From contig JACPVX010000017.1 in assembly GCA_016191555.1 (NCBI GenBank), positions 55,706 through 119,705 on the forward strand: a stretch of DNA of 64,000 nucleotides, given 5' to 3'. Source of the DNA: Bacteroidota bacterium. GTDB lineage: Bacteria > Bacteroidota > Bacteroidia > Cytophagales > Cyclobacteriaceae. Positions 24,922 to 33,454 of this stretch are shown here, piece by piece. The translations under genes and the position numbers were made by a program. The notes under the pieces were generated by a model, which worked only from the letters and a program-made list of their open reading frames with translations, was not told the origin of the DNA and ran no database searches. Numbering within the stretch: the stretch's first letter is position 1; the number at the start of each line of letters is the position of its first letter.

Positions 24922-26322
24922 TTATAATGAATTGAAAAAGAGCATGCTCGGTGCGAAGAAGTACTCGCCCCCTTTTAAGTTTACAAACTGCGGAAAGCTC
25001 GCTACTTTATTAGAAGCCGCATCGCCCCACTTCGTAGGGAACGGCCCTGTGCTGGTGTGCGCTGCGCTCTCACCAATAATCGGATCGAGGCCCGCATTGG
25101 CCGATGGGAAATTGGGATTGTTGGCCCATGTCTGTTGTAAAAATTCAAACTGATTGCCAATGCTGGCTTGAAAACTTTGGAATAACAAACCCACGCCACC
25201 TTCGGGCATTAAATCGGTATTTTCAAAAGAGCCTTCTTCACGCGTGCCAAAAGGAATCCCTCTTCGAGCCATAATGTGGCTTGCCTCACTGCCATCGCGG
25301 GGGTTTACTTTTCGGATGTGTGCGTGAAAGGGACATTTCGATCCGGTTACATCGGTCTTTCCATCACCCCGATAATTATTTTTATAGTTGAATGCATTGA
25401 GCGTGCCACTCGCAATCAATCCGGCTTCATCCGATAAGGTCACGGGCGTTCCATCTTCAAAGCGCCCCACCAACATGGCTCCTGCACGTTCTACATCTTC
25501 GCCATGCAAGCCGAGCGTAAGGGCTAATTGTTTTTCGGCTGTTTTAAAGCCTTTCACATTTTGTTCCAGTTTTCTAAATACAAAATAGCTTCCAAACGCA
25601 TCGACCCCCAATGTGGCCGCATTGGGAACAAATGGATCCGCTACCAACACTTGTTTGAGCCCGAGTGGAGCAAGCGGTTCAAATCCGGTTATGCCGGAAT
25701 TATTTTCCCTGAACGTTGCCAACTCGTCTTCAAAGAAAAGAGGTTGGCTGGTGCCATCGACATAGCCAAAATGTTCGATACCATCTTTGTTATCATTTTT
25801 CAGTGCGCTACCAACTTCCGTGGTTAACACGATGGCAATGGAAGAAAGATCAGCGCGAAGTTTGTCAGCGGCATCTTCAAGGGCAGCCTGATCATGAAAG
25901 GCCAATAAGAACACCGCGTCAATTTCACCCTGAAAGGCCGGTTCCCATAAAGCGGGCGCAGGGTCGCCAATATGCGCACCCTTCATTCCTCTTTGAAAGG
26001 AGGGATCGAGTGGTGTAATGGTTTTCCCAATGTATTTAAGTCCGGAGGCAGAAAAATTTACCGTAGCAAAAATTCCTCCCGCTACGTTCTTCGATTTGAA
26101 TAACTCGTTTTCTTTTAGTTGTTGCTTGCACGATGTAATGTTGGCTGCATAGCATCGGAGCCATCTCTTTACCTCATCTGGTACGCCCGTGAACTTTACA
26201 AATATATTCGCGGTATGTTCCCGGCCGTGCCCTTTTAAGATGTTGCCTTGTAAATGAGCAAATAGATTGTCGAGGAGCATGTCCTCGGGTTTTAATGGTA
26301 GTGGGGTGTCAATAGTAGCCAT
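24922..26322 (-). CDS. DyP-type heme peroxidase
   Basis: A 466-residue dye-decolourising peroxidase. The diagnostic GXXDG is GYVDG (186-190), with the catalytic Asp189; the proximal heme ligand is expected at His335 in CPFHAHIRKVNPR, and the distal Arg in RRGIPFG (353-359). It begins LFAHLQGNILKGHGREHTANIFV, typical of the larger DyP classes (C/D-like length). The track's start (26442) reads through the leader repeat; Met at 26322 (MATIDTPLPLKPED) is the true start. No Tat or Sec signal and no encapsulin gene nearby, so it should be cytoplasmic. First gene of a four-gene minus-strand operon. Confidence 0.93.
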   Translation of the reverse strand: MATIDTPLPLKPEDMLLDNLFAHLQGNILKGHGREHTANIFVKFTGVPDEVKRWLRCYAANITSCKQQLKENELFKSKNVAGGIFATVNFSASGLKYIGKTITPLDPSFQRGMKGAHIGDPAPALWEPAFQGEIDAVFLLAFHDQAALEDAADKLRADLSSIAIVLTTEVGSALKNDNKDGIEHFGYVDGTSQPLFFEDELATFRENNSGITGFEPLAPLGLKQVLVADPFVPNAATLGVDAFGSYFVFRKLEQNVKGFKTAEKQLALTLGLHGEDVERAGAMLVGRFEDGTPVTLSDEAGLIASGTLNAFNYKNNYRGDGKTDVTGSKCPFHAHIRKVNPRDGSEASHIMARRGIPFGTREEGSFENTDLMPEGGVGLLFQSFQASIGNQFEFLQQTWANNPNFPSANAGLDPIIGESAAHTSTGPFPTKWGDAASNKVASFPQFVNLKGGEYFFAPSMLFFNSL

Positions 26323-26341
26323 TGTATTTGGTGTTGTTATC

Positions 26342-26376
26342 GTGCCTACTCTTCTTCGGATTTTCGGCTTCCTCCG
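26342..26376 (-). repeat. Leader repeat copy C
   Basis: On the minus strand CGGAGGAAGCCGAAAATCCG then AAGAAGAGTAGGCAC, ending 19 nt before the DyP start codon. Same orientation and position as copies A and B. Confidence 0.8.
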
Positions 26377-26424
26377 CTTTGGTGTAGTCGAAACTCCTAA
26401 AATGTTTTTGAATGATTCTTTATT

Positions 26425-26443
26425 CATGGGACAAACTCCCATG
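26425..26443. promoter_or_regulatory. Palindrome site 4 (candidate operator)
   Basis: CATGGGACAAACTCCCATG: 7-bp arms CATGGGA/TCCCATG. It lies 102 nt upstream of the DyP start codon in the divergent DyP/117-aa intergenic region. Confidence 0.68.
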
Positions 26444-26504
26444 TTGATTTCATCTTTTTACATTATCTTTTTACATGATCTTTTTATGAAATCCATGAAT
26501 TCGT

Positions 26505-26521
26505 ATAGGAGATTCTCCTAT
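26505..26521. promoter_or_regulatory. Palindrome site 5 (candidate operator)
   Basis: ATAGGAGATTCTCCTAT, 7-bp arms with spacer ATT. It is 61 nt before the start codon of the plus-strand 117-aa gene, a position that would suit an activator just upstream of the promoter. Confidence 0.68.
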
Positions 26522-26582
26522 TGCTGGCGGCTCTGAATGAGTTTGGATGGGCTTATTAGTGTAAACTTTAAACCCCATCTAT

Positions 26583-26936
26583 ATGGCTTACACATTTAAC
26601 GGAACAGAAGGCGCACCCATTGAGCTGAAAACAGCCAAGGAGTGGGCCGCAAACTATCGGGCCACACTCAAAGACCCGAAGAACGATCGAGTAGCTCACT
26701 TCTTTGGATTTGAAATCATCCAACAGATTTTAGCAGAAGCGGATTGCGTGGGCATTCGCATTTACTACGGCATTGATGACAAAGGCGAAAAGCAACTCAT
26801 GCTGGTAGGTGCCGATAAATCGGGCGAAAACCTATTGCCGACAGAAGAGAAGGCTTTAGCAGGGGGTGGAAACATTGTAGCTGACATGTCTTTCCCTTGT
26901 CCGAGTTATTGTCCGGGCACATCTACTAGCCTTTAA
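26583..26936 (+). CDS. Hypothetical protein ending in a Cys-Pro motif, 117 aa
   Basis: A soluble protein, MAYTFNGTEGAPIELKTAKEW..., with a middle CVGIRIYYGIDDKGEKQLMLVGAD strand pair and a C-terminal MSFPCPSYCPG. The layout 'HFFG...I..ILA...CVGIRIYYG...G..QL.LVG.D' with a closing PCPxYC is, as far as I recall, recurrent in Bacteroidota, without a known role. It diverges from the DyP gene and shares the palindrome-containing control region, and it sits directly upstream of the 7TM/kinase/regulator set. Confidence 0.78.
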   Translation: MAYTFNGTEGAPIELKTAKEWAANYRATLKDPKNDRVAHFFGFEIIQQILAEADCVGIRIYYGIDDKGEKQLMLVGADKSGENLLPTEEKALAGGGNIVADMSFPCPSYCPGTSTSL

Positions 26937-26974
26937 CCATTTTTAAGTTAAATTGTATTAAAATTCCCGCTAGG

Positions 26975-27619
26975 ATGGATAGTGTATTGATGATTGCGTA
27001 CAGTTCATTTGGCTCTATCCTTATTCCGATTTTCATTGGGCTGCCTCAAATAAAGAAGTTGACGTTTGCTTTGAAGGGTTTGCTGATTTTATGCTTTGCC
27101 TCCTTTTTAGCGGATGTGATCTGTTTGACATTAATGAAGAATGCAGTCAATAACTGGATTGTTCTAAATGTGTTCTCCATCATTCAGATAACAATCTTTT
27201 TGGTGATCTTAAATTCTGAGTTAAAGATTAAGTTAGGAAATGCAGGGCTGATCCTTCTTAGTTTTGCTTCGATCATCAGCTTATTCTATTTAGGATCTAA
27301 CAATTCATTCAACTACGTCACCAGTTATGTGGGCGGCCTTATTTTAATACTCTTGTGCTTAATCTTTTTATATCGACTGTTGATAGATTTACCAACAGTC
27401 GATATTTTTCATTATCCAATACTGTGGATTGTATTTGCAATTTTGATTTACTATGGCGGAACGCTCTTTTTGTTCCTCTTCAATAATTATCTGTTATCCA
27501 TTAACATTGTTTCGCATAAGTCCATTTGGATTTTACATAACACACTCAACATCATTAAGAATCTATTATTTGCCCTGGCGCTATGGCAACATTACAGGAA
27601 GGTGAGGTTATCTCACTGA
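26975..27619 (+). CDS. Seven-helix membrane protein, 214 aa
   Basis: About seven hydrophobic helices spanning nearly the whole length, starting SFGSILIPIFIGLP and ending KNLLFALALWQHYRKVRL. Its end overlaps the start of the histidine kinase gene by 37 nt, so the two are translationally linked. Small 7TM proteins placed before HisKA_3 kinases are likely membrane sensors for them; this is inference from position. Confidence 0.82.
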   Translation: MDSVLMIAYSSFGSILIPIFIGLPQIKKLTFALKGLLILCFASFLADVICLTLMKNAVNNWIVLNVFSIIQITIFLVILNSELKIKLGNAGLILLSFASIISLFYLGSNNSFNYVTSYVGGLILILLCLIFLYRLLIDLPTVDIFHYPILWIVFAILIYYGGTLFLFLFNNYLLSINIVSHKSIWILHNTLNIIKNLLFALALWQHYRKVRLSH

Positions 27620-28377
27620 TTGCTTTAGGTAGCTCAGGAATCCTTCTACTCATTGTGGGCATTGCCGTTTTTTTAATTACCTACCAAAGGCGGATGTTGA
27701 AAGCCCACAGACGCGAAGAGCAAATCGAAAAAGAACACCAACGGGGCATGATTCAAATGGAATTTGAAAGTCAGGAGGCCGAACGCAAGCGCATTGCTGC
27801 CGACTTGCACGATTCGGTGGGCTCGCTTCTATGGGGTGCAAAATTAACGGCTTCCTATATCGAGCGCTCAGCAGAGGTGAACGAAAAAACAAAACAACTG
27901 CACGATGAATTGATGGATATTCTCGATCAATCCATTACCACCGTCAAACAAATTTCGTGGGAGCTCACACCCGAGGCATTTCAGTACTCGGGATTATCCG
28001 CTTCGGTGGAATCGCTTTGTCGCAGACTGGATGGAAAAAATATGCAGGTAATTTTTGAAGAAACCGACACCCACGTGTGGAAAGGCAAACGCGCGCTGGT
28101 GGTGTATCGCATTATTCAGGAATTGGTCAGTAATAGTATTAAACATAGCCAGGCACAATCATTATGGGTGAAACTTGCGTGGACAGCTACCACGCTGGTG
28201 GTAGATGTAGTGGATGACGGAATTGGTTTTACCATTGAAGAAAAACGCAACGGGGTAGGGTGGTGGAATATCCAACACCGCGCAGATTCCATCAACGCCA
28301 CAATTCAGGTAGGAGAAGTTCCTATGGAACACGGGGCACACATAGTACTACAGGTACCTTTGGATTATGAAGAATAG
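27583..28377 (+). CDS. Sensor histidine kinase (HisKA_3 / NarX-like)
   Basis: A 264-residue kinase with one membrane helix (IALGSSGILLLIVGIAVFLITY), a coiled-coil linker, the phospho-acceptor His76 in ERKRIAADLHDSVGSLL, N-box QELVSNSIKHS and G-box DDGIGF followed by GVGWWNIQHRA. There is no periplasmic sensor domain, so input probably comes from the overlapping 7TM protein. It overlaps the response regulator by 11 nt. Confidence 0.92.
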   Translation: MATLQEGEVISLIALGSSGILLLIVGIAVFLITYQRRMLKAHRREEQIEKEHQRGMIQMEFESQEAERKRIAADLHDSVGSLLWGAKLTASYIERSAEVNEKTKQLHDELMDILDQSITTVKQISWELTPEAFQYSGLSASVESLCRRLDGKNMQVIFEETDTHVWKGKRALVVYRIIQELVSNSIKHSQAQSLWVKLAWTATTLVVDVVDDGIGFTIEEKRNGVGWWNIQHRADSINATIQVGEVPMEHGAHIVLQVPLDYEE

Positions 28378-28996
28378 TCTCACTATTTATATTGCGGATG
28401 ACCACACGGTGGTGCGCAACGCCATGACGCGATTATTGAAAACCTTTGAGCGCATTGGCGAAGTGAAAGATGCCGCCAACGGCAAGGACCTGATCAAACT
28501 GGTAAAAGAAAAAACACCCGATGCCGTGGTGCTGGATATTGAAATGCCCGTGATGGGGGGCATCGACACGGCTCAAAATATAATCAGCCACTTTCCGGAT
28601 GTAAAAATATTGATGCTCACCATGCATACCGAAGAAGCGTTCATCAAGCGACTGATTGATTTAGGCGTGAATGGCTTCCTGGCAAAAACCACCGAGCCCG
28701 AAGAAATGGAGCGCGCCATTTATTCTATTGTGGACAATGACTTTTATAAAGGGGATTTATTGAACACGGCTGCGCTCTCTAAAAAAGTGAACGATCCCAC
28801 GCTGGAGAAGCTCAGCAACAGGGAGTTAGAGATATTAATGCTCATCTGCCAGGAGTACACCCCCGGAGAAATCAGCACGCGCCTGAACATCAGCGAAAAA
28901 ACATTCAACAACCACCGCGCCAGCATCATTGCCAAAACCGGGGCCAAGAATAATATCGGATTATATAAGTATGCCGTTCAGCACGGGTATCTGTGA
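28367..28996 (+). CDS. NarL/FixJ-type response regulator
   Basis: A 209-residue regulator: receiver domain with Asp11-Asp12 and phospho-acceptor Asp57 (VVLDIEMPVMGG), then a LuxR-type helix-turn-helix (LSNRELEILMLICQEYTPGEISTRLNISEKTFNNHRASI). It is the cognate partner of the overlapping kinase. LuxR-type HTH domains bind as dimers to inverted repeats, so it is the best local candidate to bind the five TRGGA-N5-TCCYA palindromes; unproven. Confidence 0.93.
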   Translation: MKNSLTIYIADDHTVVRNAMTRLLKTFERIGEVKDAANGKDLIKLVKEKTPDAVVLDIEMPVMGGIDTAQNIISHFPDVKILMLTMHTEEAFIKRLIDLGVNGFLAKTTEPEEMERAIYSIVDNDFYKGDLLNTAALSKKVNDPTLEKLSNRELEILMLICQEYTPGEISTRLNISEKTFNNHRASIIAKTGAKNNIGLYKYAVQHGYL

Positions 28997-28999
28997 TGC

Positions 29000-29110
29000 A
29001 GTTAGTCGTTAACAGTTAATAGTTAATGGATAATAGTTAATGGTAAATGGTTAGTAGTTAATCGTTAATCGTTAATTGTTAATGGTTGAGAGCTAATCGT
29101 TAATCAGTTA
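29000..29110. repeat. 7-bp tandem repeat, about 16 units
   Basis: The sequence reads in strict 7-nt phase: AGTTAGT CGTTAAC AGTTAAT AGTTAAT GGATAAT AGTTAAT and so on, consensus NGTTAAT. It fills the gap between two convergent genes and supplies the stop codon of the LLM oxidoreductase (TTA at 29108-29110). Confidence 0.85.
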
Positions 29111-30145
29111 CGATTTCTTACCAATCGCCTCCCTCACCTTCGGTGCAATTTTTGTTCCGAAGATTTCGATGGACTTCATGAGCATGTCGTGCGATGGTCC
29201 GCCCACATCCATGTGTGCCGAGAAGCGGGTGAGGCCGAACATCTCGTGTAAGTATAAAATTTTATCGATGGCTTCATTCGCATCGCCAAACAGGTAAGCA
29301 CCTTCCATCGTGCGGCCTTGCTCATATTGACTTCGTGAAAAGGGTCCCCAACCACGGCTCGCACCCACGCGGTTCATCTGCGCAGAGTAAACCGGATAAT
29401 AATAATCCGCAGTTGGTTTGCTGTGGTCGCCAAAGAAGCTGTGCATGTGTACGCCCACTTGTAATTTTTTCGGGTCGTGGCCGAAGTGTTCGTACAACTC
29501 TTTATAGTATTTGAACAACGGTTTGAACTGTTCCGGATTACCGCCAATGATGGCGAACATCACGGGCAATTCTAATTTTGCAGCACGCACTACTGATTCG
29601 GGAGTGCCACCCACGGCCACCCAGATATTCAAATGATTGTTGACGGCTCGTGGTAAGATCTGTTGATTCTGTAAGGCCGCGCGGAATTTTCCTTTCCAGG
29701 TGATGGTATCTTCCTGATTGATCTTCAGCAACAACTCGAGCTTTTCTTCGAACAGCTCGTGGTAGTCGTTGAGATTGTATCCGTACAACGGAAATGATTC
29801 GATAAAACTTCCACGCCCCGCCACCAACTCGGCCCGGCCGTTGCTCAGCTGATCGAGTGTGGCAAAACTTTGGTAGATGCGAACGGGATCGGAAGAGCTG
29901 AGTACAGTTACAGCGCTTCCTAGTTTGATTCGTTTGGTGACCGATGCGGCAGCCGCCAGCACGATCTCCGGCACCGACACGGCATAGTCGGGGCGATGGT
30001 GCTCACCAATTCCAAAGAAATCGATGCCCACTTCATCCATCAGCTTCACTTCTTCGATCAATTCGCGCAAGCGGTCGCCTGCGGAAAGAGGTTTCCCTTG
30101 TTCGTCATAGTGGTTATCGCCAAACATGCCAATGCCTAATTCCAT
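29108..30145 (-). CDS. LLM-class flavin-dependent oxidoreductase
   Basis: A 345-residue luciferase-like monooxygenase when begun at the Met at 30145 (MELGIGMFGDNHYDEQG), which replaces a non-homologous 17-residue extension in the track. Family stretches include VGIDFFGIGEHHRPDYAVS, KRIKLGSAVTVLSSSDPVRIYQSFATLD and GRAELVAGRGSFIESFPLYG. These enzymes use reduced flavin to oxidise diverse small molecules; substrate unknown. It belongs to the group often annotated 'CE1758-type' or YhbW-like, and is complete. Confidence 0.88.
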   Translation of the reverse strand: MELGIGMFGDNHYDEQGKPLSAGDRLRELIEEVKLMDEVGIDFFGIGEHHRPDYAVSVPEIVLAAAASVTKRIKLGSAVTVLSSSDPVRIYQSFATLDQLSNGRAELVAGRGSFIESFPLYGYNLNDYHELFEEKLELLLKINQEDTITWKGKFRAALQNQQILPRAVNNHLNIWVAVGGTPESVVRAAKLELPVMFAIIGGNPEQFKPLFKYYKELYEHFGHDPKKLQVGVHMHSFFGDHSKPTADYYYPVYSAQMNRVGASRGWGPFSRSQYEQGRTMEGAYLFGDANEAIDKILYLHEMFGLTRFSAHMDVGGPSHDMLMKSIEIFGTKIAPKVREAIGKKS

Positions 30146-30292
30146 ACTTGTTTTTTTATCTACACCCGACAAAGTAACAAGATTATTAGTTCCCACTTCA
30201 AAAGTGAGATTTCAATCGCCCAAGACTTATTCCAAGCCCCCGGGGCGAAAAAAGTATCGTGTTATTTAGTTAGTTTTACGCCCAAATCTGAA

Positions 30293-32737
30293 ATGGCAGA
30301 AAATACCTACAAGTCGAATACATTCAAGAAGCCCGAGAAGGAGAAGAAGCCAAAGGCGGCTAAATCCAAAATGAAGTTCAACTTCTCGTTTTTTCAAGAC
30401 CCTCGCTTCGCTCTGGCATGTGGTTTTTTCCTGATGATTGTGGGCATTTACCTGTTCACCGCGTTTTTCTCCTATTTATTTACCGGCAAGGCCGACCAAA
30501 GTGTGGTAGAGGCCCTGTGGAATTCCAGTCTGATCGAGTCAGGCAAGGAAGCCGAAAACTGGCTGGGATTGTATGGCGCGGTAACCTCGCACTACCTGAT
30601 TTTCAAGTGGATGGGCATCTCTGCCTTTTTCATGCCACCCATTTTATTTTTGCTGGGATTTAAATTGGTTTTCAAGCGCGAGCTGTTGCCGATTTTCTCG
30701 GTATTTATACTCTCGGTTTTTGCCGGACTGTGGTTGAGTTTGCTGTTGGGCTACCTCACGCACATCATGGTAGGCGTAAACGAAGTGAGCTTCTTAAGTG
30801 GTGGTCTTGGCTATGAATTGGCCAAGCTATCGGACGGACTTTTCGGCATCGGCACGTTCCTGATCTTAGTATTATCGCTATTTATCTTTATCATCTACTT
30901 CTTCAACGTTACCGCCATCAACGCTTTTCAGGTGAAAGATCCGAAGCCGATGGGCAACGATGCGTTGGTGCCTCCGGTGCCGGTAGGGGATGATCTCAAA
31001 CCAACGTACACCGATGACCGCGATCATTGGCCCACGCAGGCAGAAGATGAGCCGGAGCCGGTGTTGCTGGTGAAGACGCCCGAAGACGTGAAGCCCGCCA
31101 TTCCGGAAATTCAGTTGGAGGTAGAACCTCCGCATGTAGAGAAGGATGAGCCGCTGTTCACCATCGAAGAACCGAAAGAAGACACCGAAGTATTGGCAGA
31201 GAAGTTGGTGGAAGCACAAGGTCTCTATGATCCTACGTTGGAGTTGAGCCATTATAAGTTTCCGCCCATCGACTTGCTGAATGAATATGAAGTAGGAAAG
31301 GTGCAGGTGTCGCAGGAAGAATTGAATCAGAACAAAGACAAGATTCTGGCTACGCTCACCAACTTTAAGATTGGTATACAAAGTATCAAAGCGACCATCG
31401 GGCCTACCGTAACGCTCTACGAAATTGTTCCTGAAGCCGGTATCAAAATATCGCGCATCAAAAACCTAGAAGACGACATCGCCTTGAGTTTGTCGGCACT
31501 CGGTATTCGTATCATCGCCCCGATCCCCGGCAAGGGTACCATTGGTATTGAGGTGCCAAATAAAAACAGAGAGATGGTGAGCATCCGCTCCGTGCTGGCA
31601 TCCGAGCGATTCCAAAAATCAGATAAAGATTTGCCGATTGCCATCGGAAAGACCATCTCGAATGAGTTGATGGTAATTGACCTGGCGAAAATGCCCCACT
31701 TGCTGGTAGCAGGTGCCACAGGTCAGGGTAAATCAGTAGGATTAAATGTGATCCTGACTTCTTTATTATACAAGATGCATCCGAGCCAACTCAAATTTGT
31801 GTTGGTCGATCCGAAGAAAGTAGAGATGTCGCTGTTCAGCAAAATTGAACGCCATTATCTGGCGAAGTTGCCGAATAGCGAAGAAGCAATTATCACCGAT
31901 ACCAAGAAGGTGGTGTACACACTCAATTCATTATGTATTGAGATGGAAAACCGCTACGAGATTTTGAAAGATGCGGGTGCCCGTAACCTGAAAGAATACA
32001 ACGCCAAATTCATTTCGCGTAAGCTGAATCCGAAAGAGGGCCATCGTTTCCTTCCATACATTGTGTTGGTGATTGATGAGTTGGCCGACTTGATGATGAC
32101 GGCCGGTAAGGAAGTGGAAACACCCATTGCACGCTTGGCGCAGCTGGCGCGCGCGATTGGTATTCACCTGGTGGTGGCTACGCAGCGACCTTCGGTAAAC
32201 GTTATTACCGGTGTGATCAAAGCCAACTTCCCCGCACGCTTGTCGTTCCGCGTGACGTCTAAAGTAGACTCACGTACGATTTTAGATTCGGGCGGTGCCG
32301 ATCAATTGGTGGGCATGGGAGATATGTTGTTGTCGTTGGGTTCGGATGTGATTCGTTTGCAAAGTCCGTTTGTGGATACCCCGGAGATTGAGAAAGTTTG
32401 CGAATATATTGGTTCACAACGCGGCTATGATTCGGCTTATATGCTGCCGGAATTTGAGGGCGAAGACGATGGTGGGGTAAGTTCGGTGGATTTATCGGAG
32501 CGCGATGCCTTGTTTGAGGAGGCTGCCCGCCTGATTGTAATGCACCAGCAGGGAAGTACTTCGCTGATTCAGCGGAAGCTAAAACTGGGCTACAACCGCG
32601 CAGGGCGCTTAATAGACCAATTGGAGGCCGCTAAAATCGTAGGGCCGTTTGAGGGATCGAAAGCCCGTGAAGTTTTAGTGAAGGATGAGATAAGTTTGGA
32701 ACAATTATTGAATGAATTAAAGGAAAGACATAGTTAA
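30293..32737 (+). CDS. ftsK: DNA translocase FtsK/SpoIIIE
   Basis: An 814-residue protein with four or five N-terminal membrane helices, a ~130-residue acidic Pro-rich linker, then the motor: Walker A GATGQGKS, VDPKKVEMSLF and Walker B VLVIDELADLMM, RARAIGIH..ATQRPSV. The C-terminal gamma winged helix (STSLIQRKLKLGYNRAGRLIDQLE) binds KOPS-type sites. It pumps DNA at the division septum and activates XerCD. The basic first 25 residues are cytoplasmic. LolA follows 6 nt later. Confidence 0.95.
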   Translation: MAENTYKSNTFKKPEKEKKPKAAKSKMKFNFSFFQDPRFALACGFFLMIVGIYLFTAFFSYLFTGKADQSVVEALWNSSLIESGKEAENWLGLYGAVTSHYLIFKWMGISAFFMPPILFLLGFKLVFKRELLPIFSVFILSVFAGLWLSLLLGYLTHIMVGVNEVSFLSGGLGYELAKLSDGLFGIGTFLILVLSLFIFIIYFFNVTAINAFQVKDPKPMGNDALVPPVPVGDDLKPTYTDDRDHWPTQAEDEPEPVLLVKTPEDVKPAIPEIQLEVEPPHVEKDEPLFTIEEPKEDTEVLAEKLVEAQGLYDPTLELSHYKFPPIDLLNEYEVGKVQVSQEELNQNKDKILATLTNFKIGIQSIKATIGPTVTLYEIVPEAGIKISRIKNLEDDIALSLSALGIRIIAPIPGKGTIGIEVPNKNREMVSIRSVLASERFQKSDKDLPIAIGKTISNELMVIDLAKMPHLLVAGATGQGKSVGLNVILTSLLYKMHPSQLKFVLVDPKKVEMSLFSKIERHYLAKLPNSEEAIITDTKKVVYTLNSLCIEMENRYEILKDAGARNLKEYNAKFISRKLNPKEGHRFLPYIVLVIDELADLMMTAGKEVETPIARLAQLARAIGIHLVVATQRPSVNVITGVIKANFPARLSFRVTSKVDSRTILDSGGADQLVGMGDMLLSLGSDVIRLQSPFVDTPEIEKVCEYIGSQRGYDSAYMLPEFEGEDDGGVSSVDLSERDALFEEAARLIVMHQQGSTSLIQRKLKLGYNRAGRLIDQLEAAKIVGPFEGSKAREVLVKDEISLEQLLNELKERHS

Positions 32738-32743
32738 TATTTT

Positions 32744-33388
32744 ATGACAATCACGAAAAAATTAGTTTTTGCAGCCCTTTTCAGCTTTGGAACCCTTTCC
32801 GGCTATGCCCAATACGACCCCAACGCGCTGGAAATTTTGGAGGCCATGAGCAAAAAATATAAAGCCATCCCCGCTTTTGAAGCCAACCTGACTTCCACGC
32901 TGGTGAACGAATCAGAAGGCATTAAAGAAGAATTTAAGGGAAAGATCACCGTGAAAGGCGAGAAGTTTAAGCTGGAGCTGGAAGACCAGGTGATTATTAA
33001 TAATGGCACCACGGTGTGGACCTATTTGCCATCCGCGAAAGAAGTGACGATCGATAACTTCGATCCGAAGTCGGATGATATTAATCCCATCAAGATTTTT
33101 GATATCTATAAGAAGGGATTTAAGTATTTATATCTGGGCGACAAGACAGAGCCCGGAAATGATGAGGTGGATTTAGTGCCCGAAAAGAAAAATGCACAGT
33201 ACTTCAAAATCAAGATGATAATTTCAAAGAAAGACAGAAGCATTCAAAGCTGGACGATGTTTGATAAATCGGGCAACCGTTACAAATACATTATCACGAA
33301 GTTCGTGCCCAATGCCAAGGTGGATGATGCATTCTTTAACTTTGATTTAGCAAAACATCCTGGTGTTATTCCAACCGATGTTCGGTAA
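32744..33388 (+). CDS. lolA: LolA-family outer-membrane lipoprotein carrier
   Basis: A 214-residue periplasmic protein with a signal peptide (LVFAALFSFGTLSGYAQ). It shows the LolA strand pattern: FEANLTSTLVN, FKGKITVKGEKFKLELEDQVIINNGTTVWTYLPSAKEVTI and the late FNFDLAKHPGVIP. It ferries lipoproteins from LolCDE to the outer membrane. Placement right behind ftsK is a common Bacteroidota and proteobacterial arrangement. Confidence 0.88.
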   Translation: MTITKKLVFAALFSFGTLSGYAQYDPNALEILEAMSKKYKAIPAFEANLTSTLVNESEGIKEEFKGKITVKGEKFKLELEDQVIINNGTTVWTYLPSAKEVTIDNFDPKSDDINPIKIFDIYKKGFKYLYLGDKTEPGNDEVDLVPEKKNAQYFKIKMIISKKDRSIQSWTMFDKSGNRYKYIITKFVPNAKVDDAFFNFDLAKHPGVIPTDVR

Positions 33389-33415
33389 TAATCGCCACAA
33401 TATTAAGTAACAAAG

Positions 33416-33438
33416 AGTCGGGGCATCCCGACTTTTTT
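33416..33438 (+). terminator. Rho-independent terminator of ftsK-lolA
   Basis: Stem AGTCGGG/CCCGACT with loop GCAT and a six-T tract. Confidence 0.87.
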
Positions 33439-33454
33439 ATTTTAACTTAGCCTC

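Noticed and set aside
24344-26376. Leader repeats as integron attC sites
   Set aside because: They lie before start codons, lack paired R/L core sites, and no integrase gene is present.
26323-26442. 40-residue N-terminal extension of the DyP peroxidase
   Set aside because: It translates leader repeat C and part of the promoter region; the sequence KRRKPKIRRR is not a recognisable targeting signal.
30878-31381. 167-aa minus ORF
   Set aside because: Antisense shadow of the FtsK linker.
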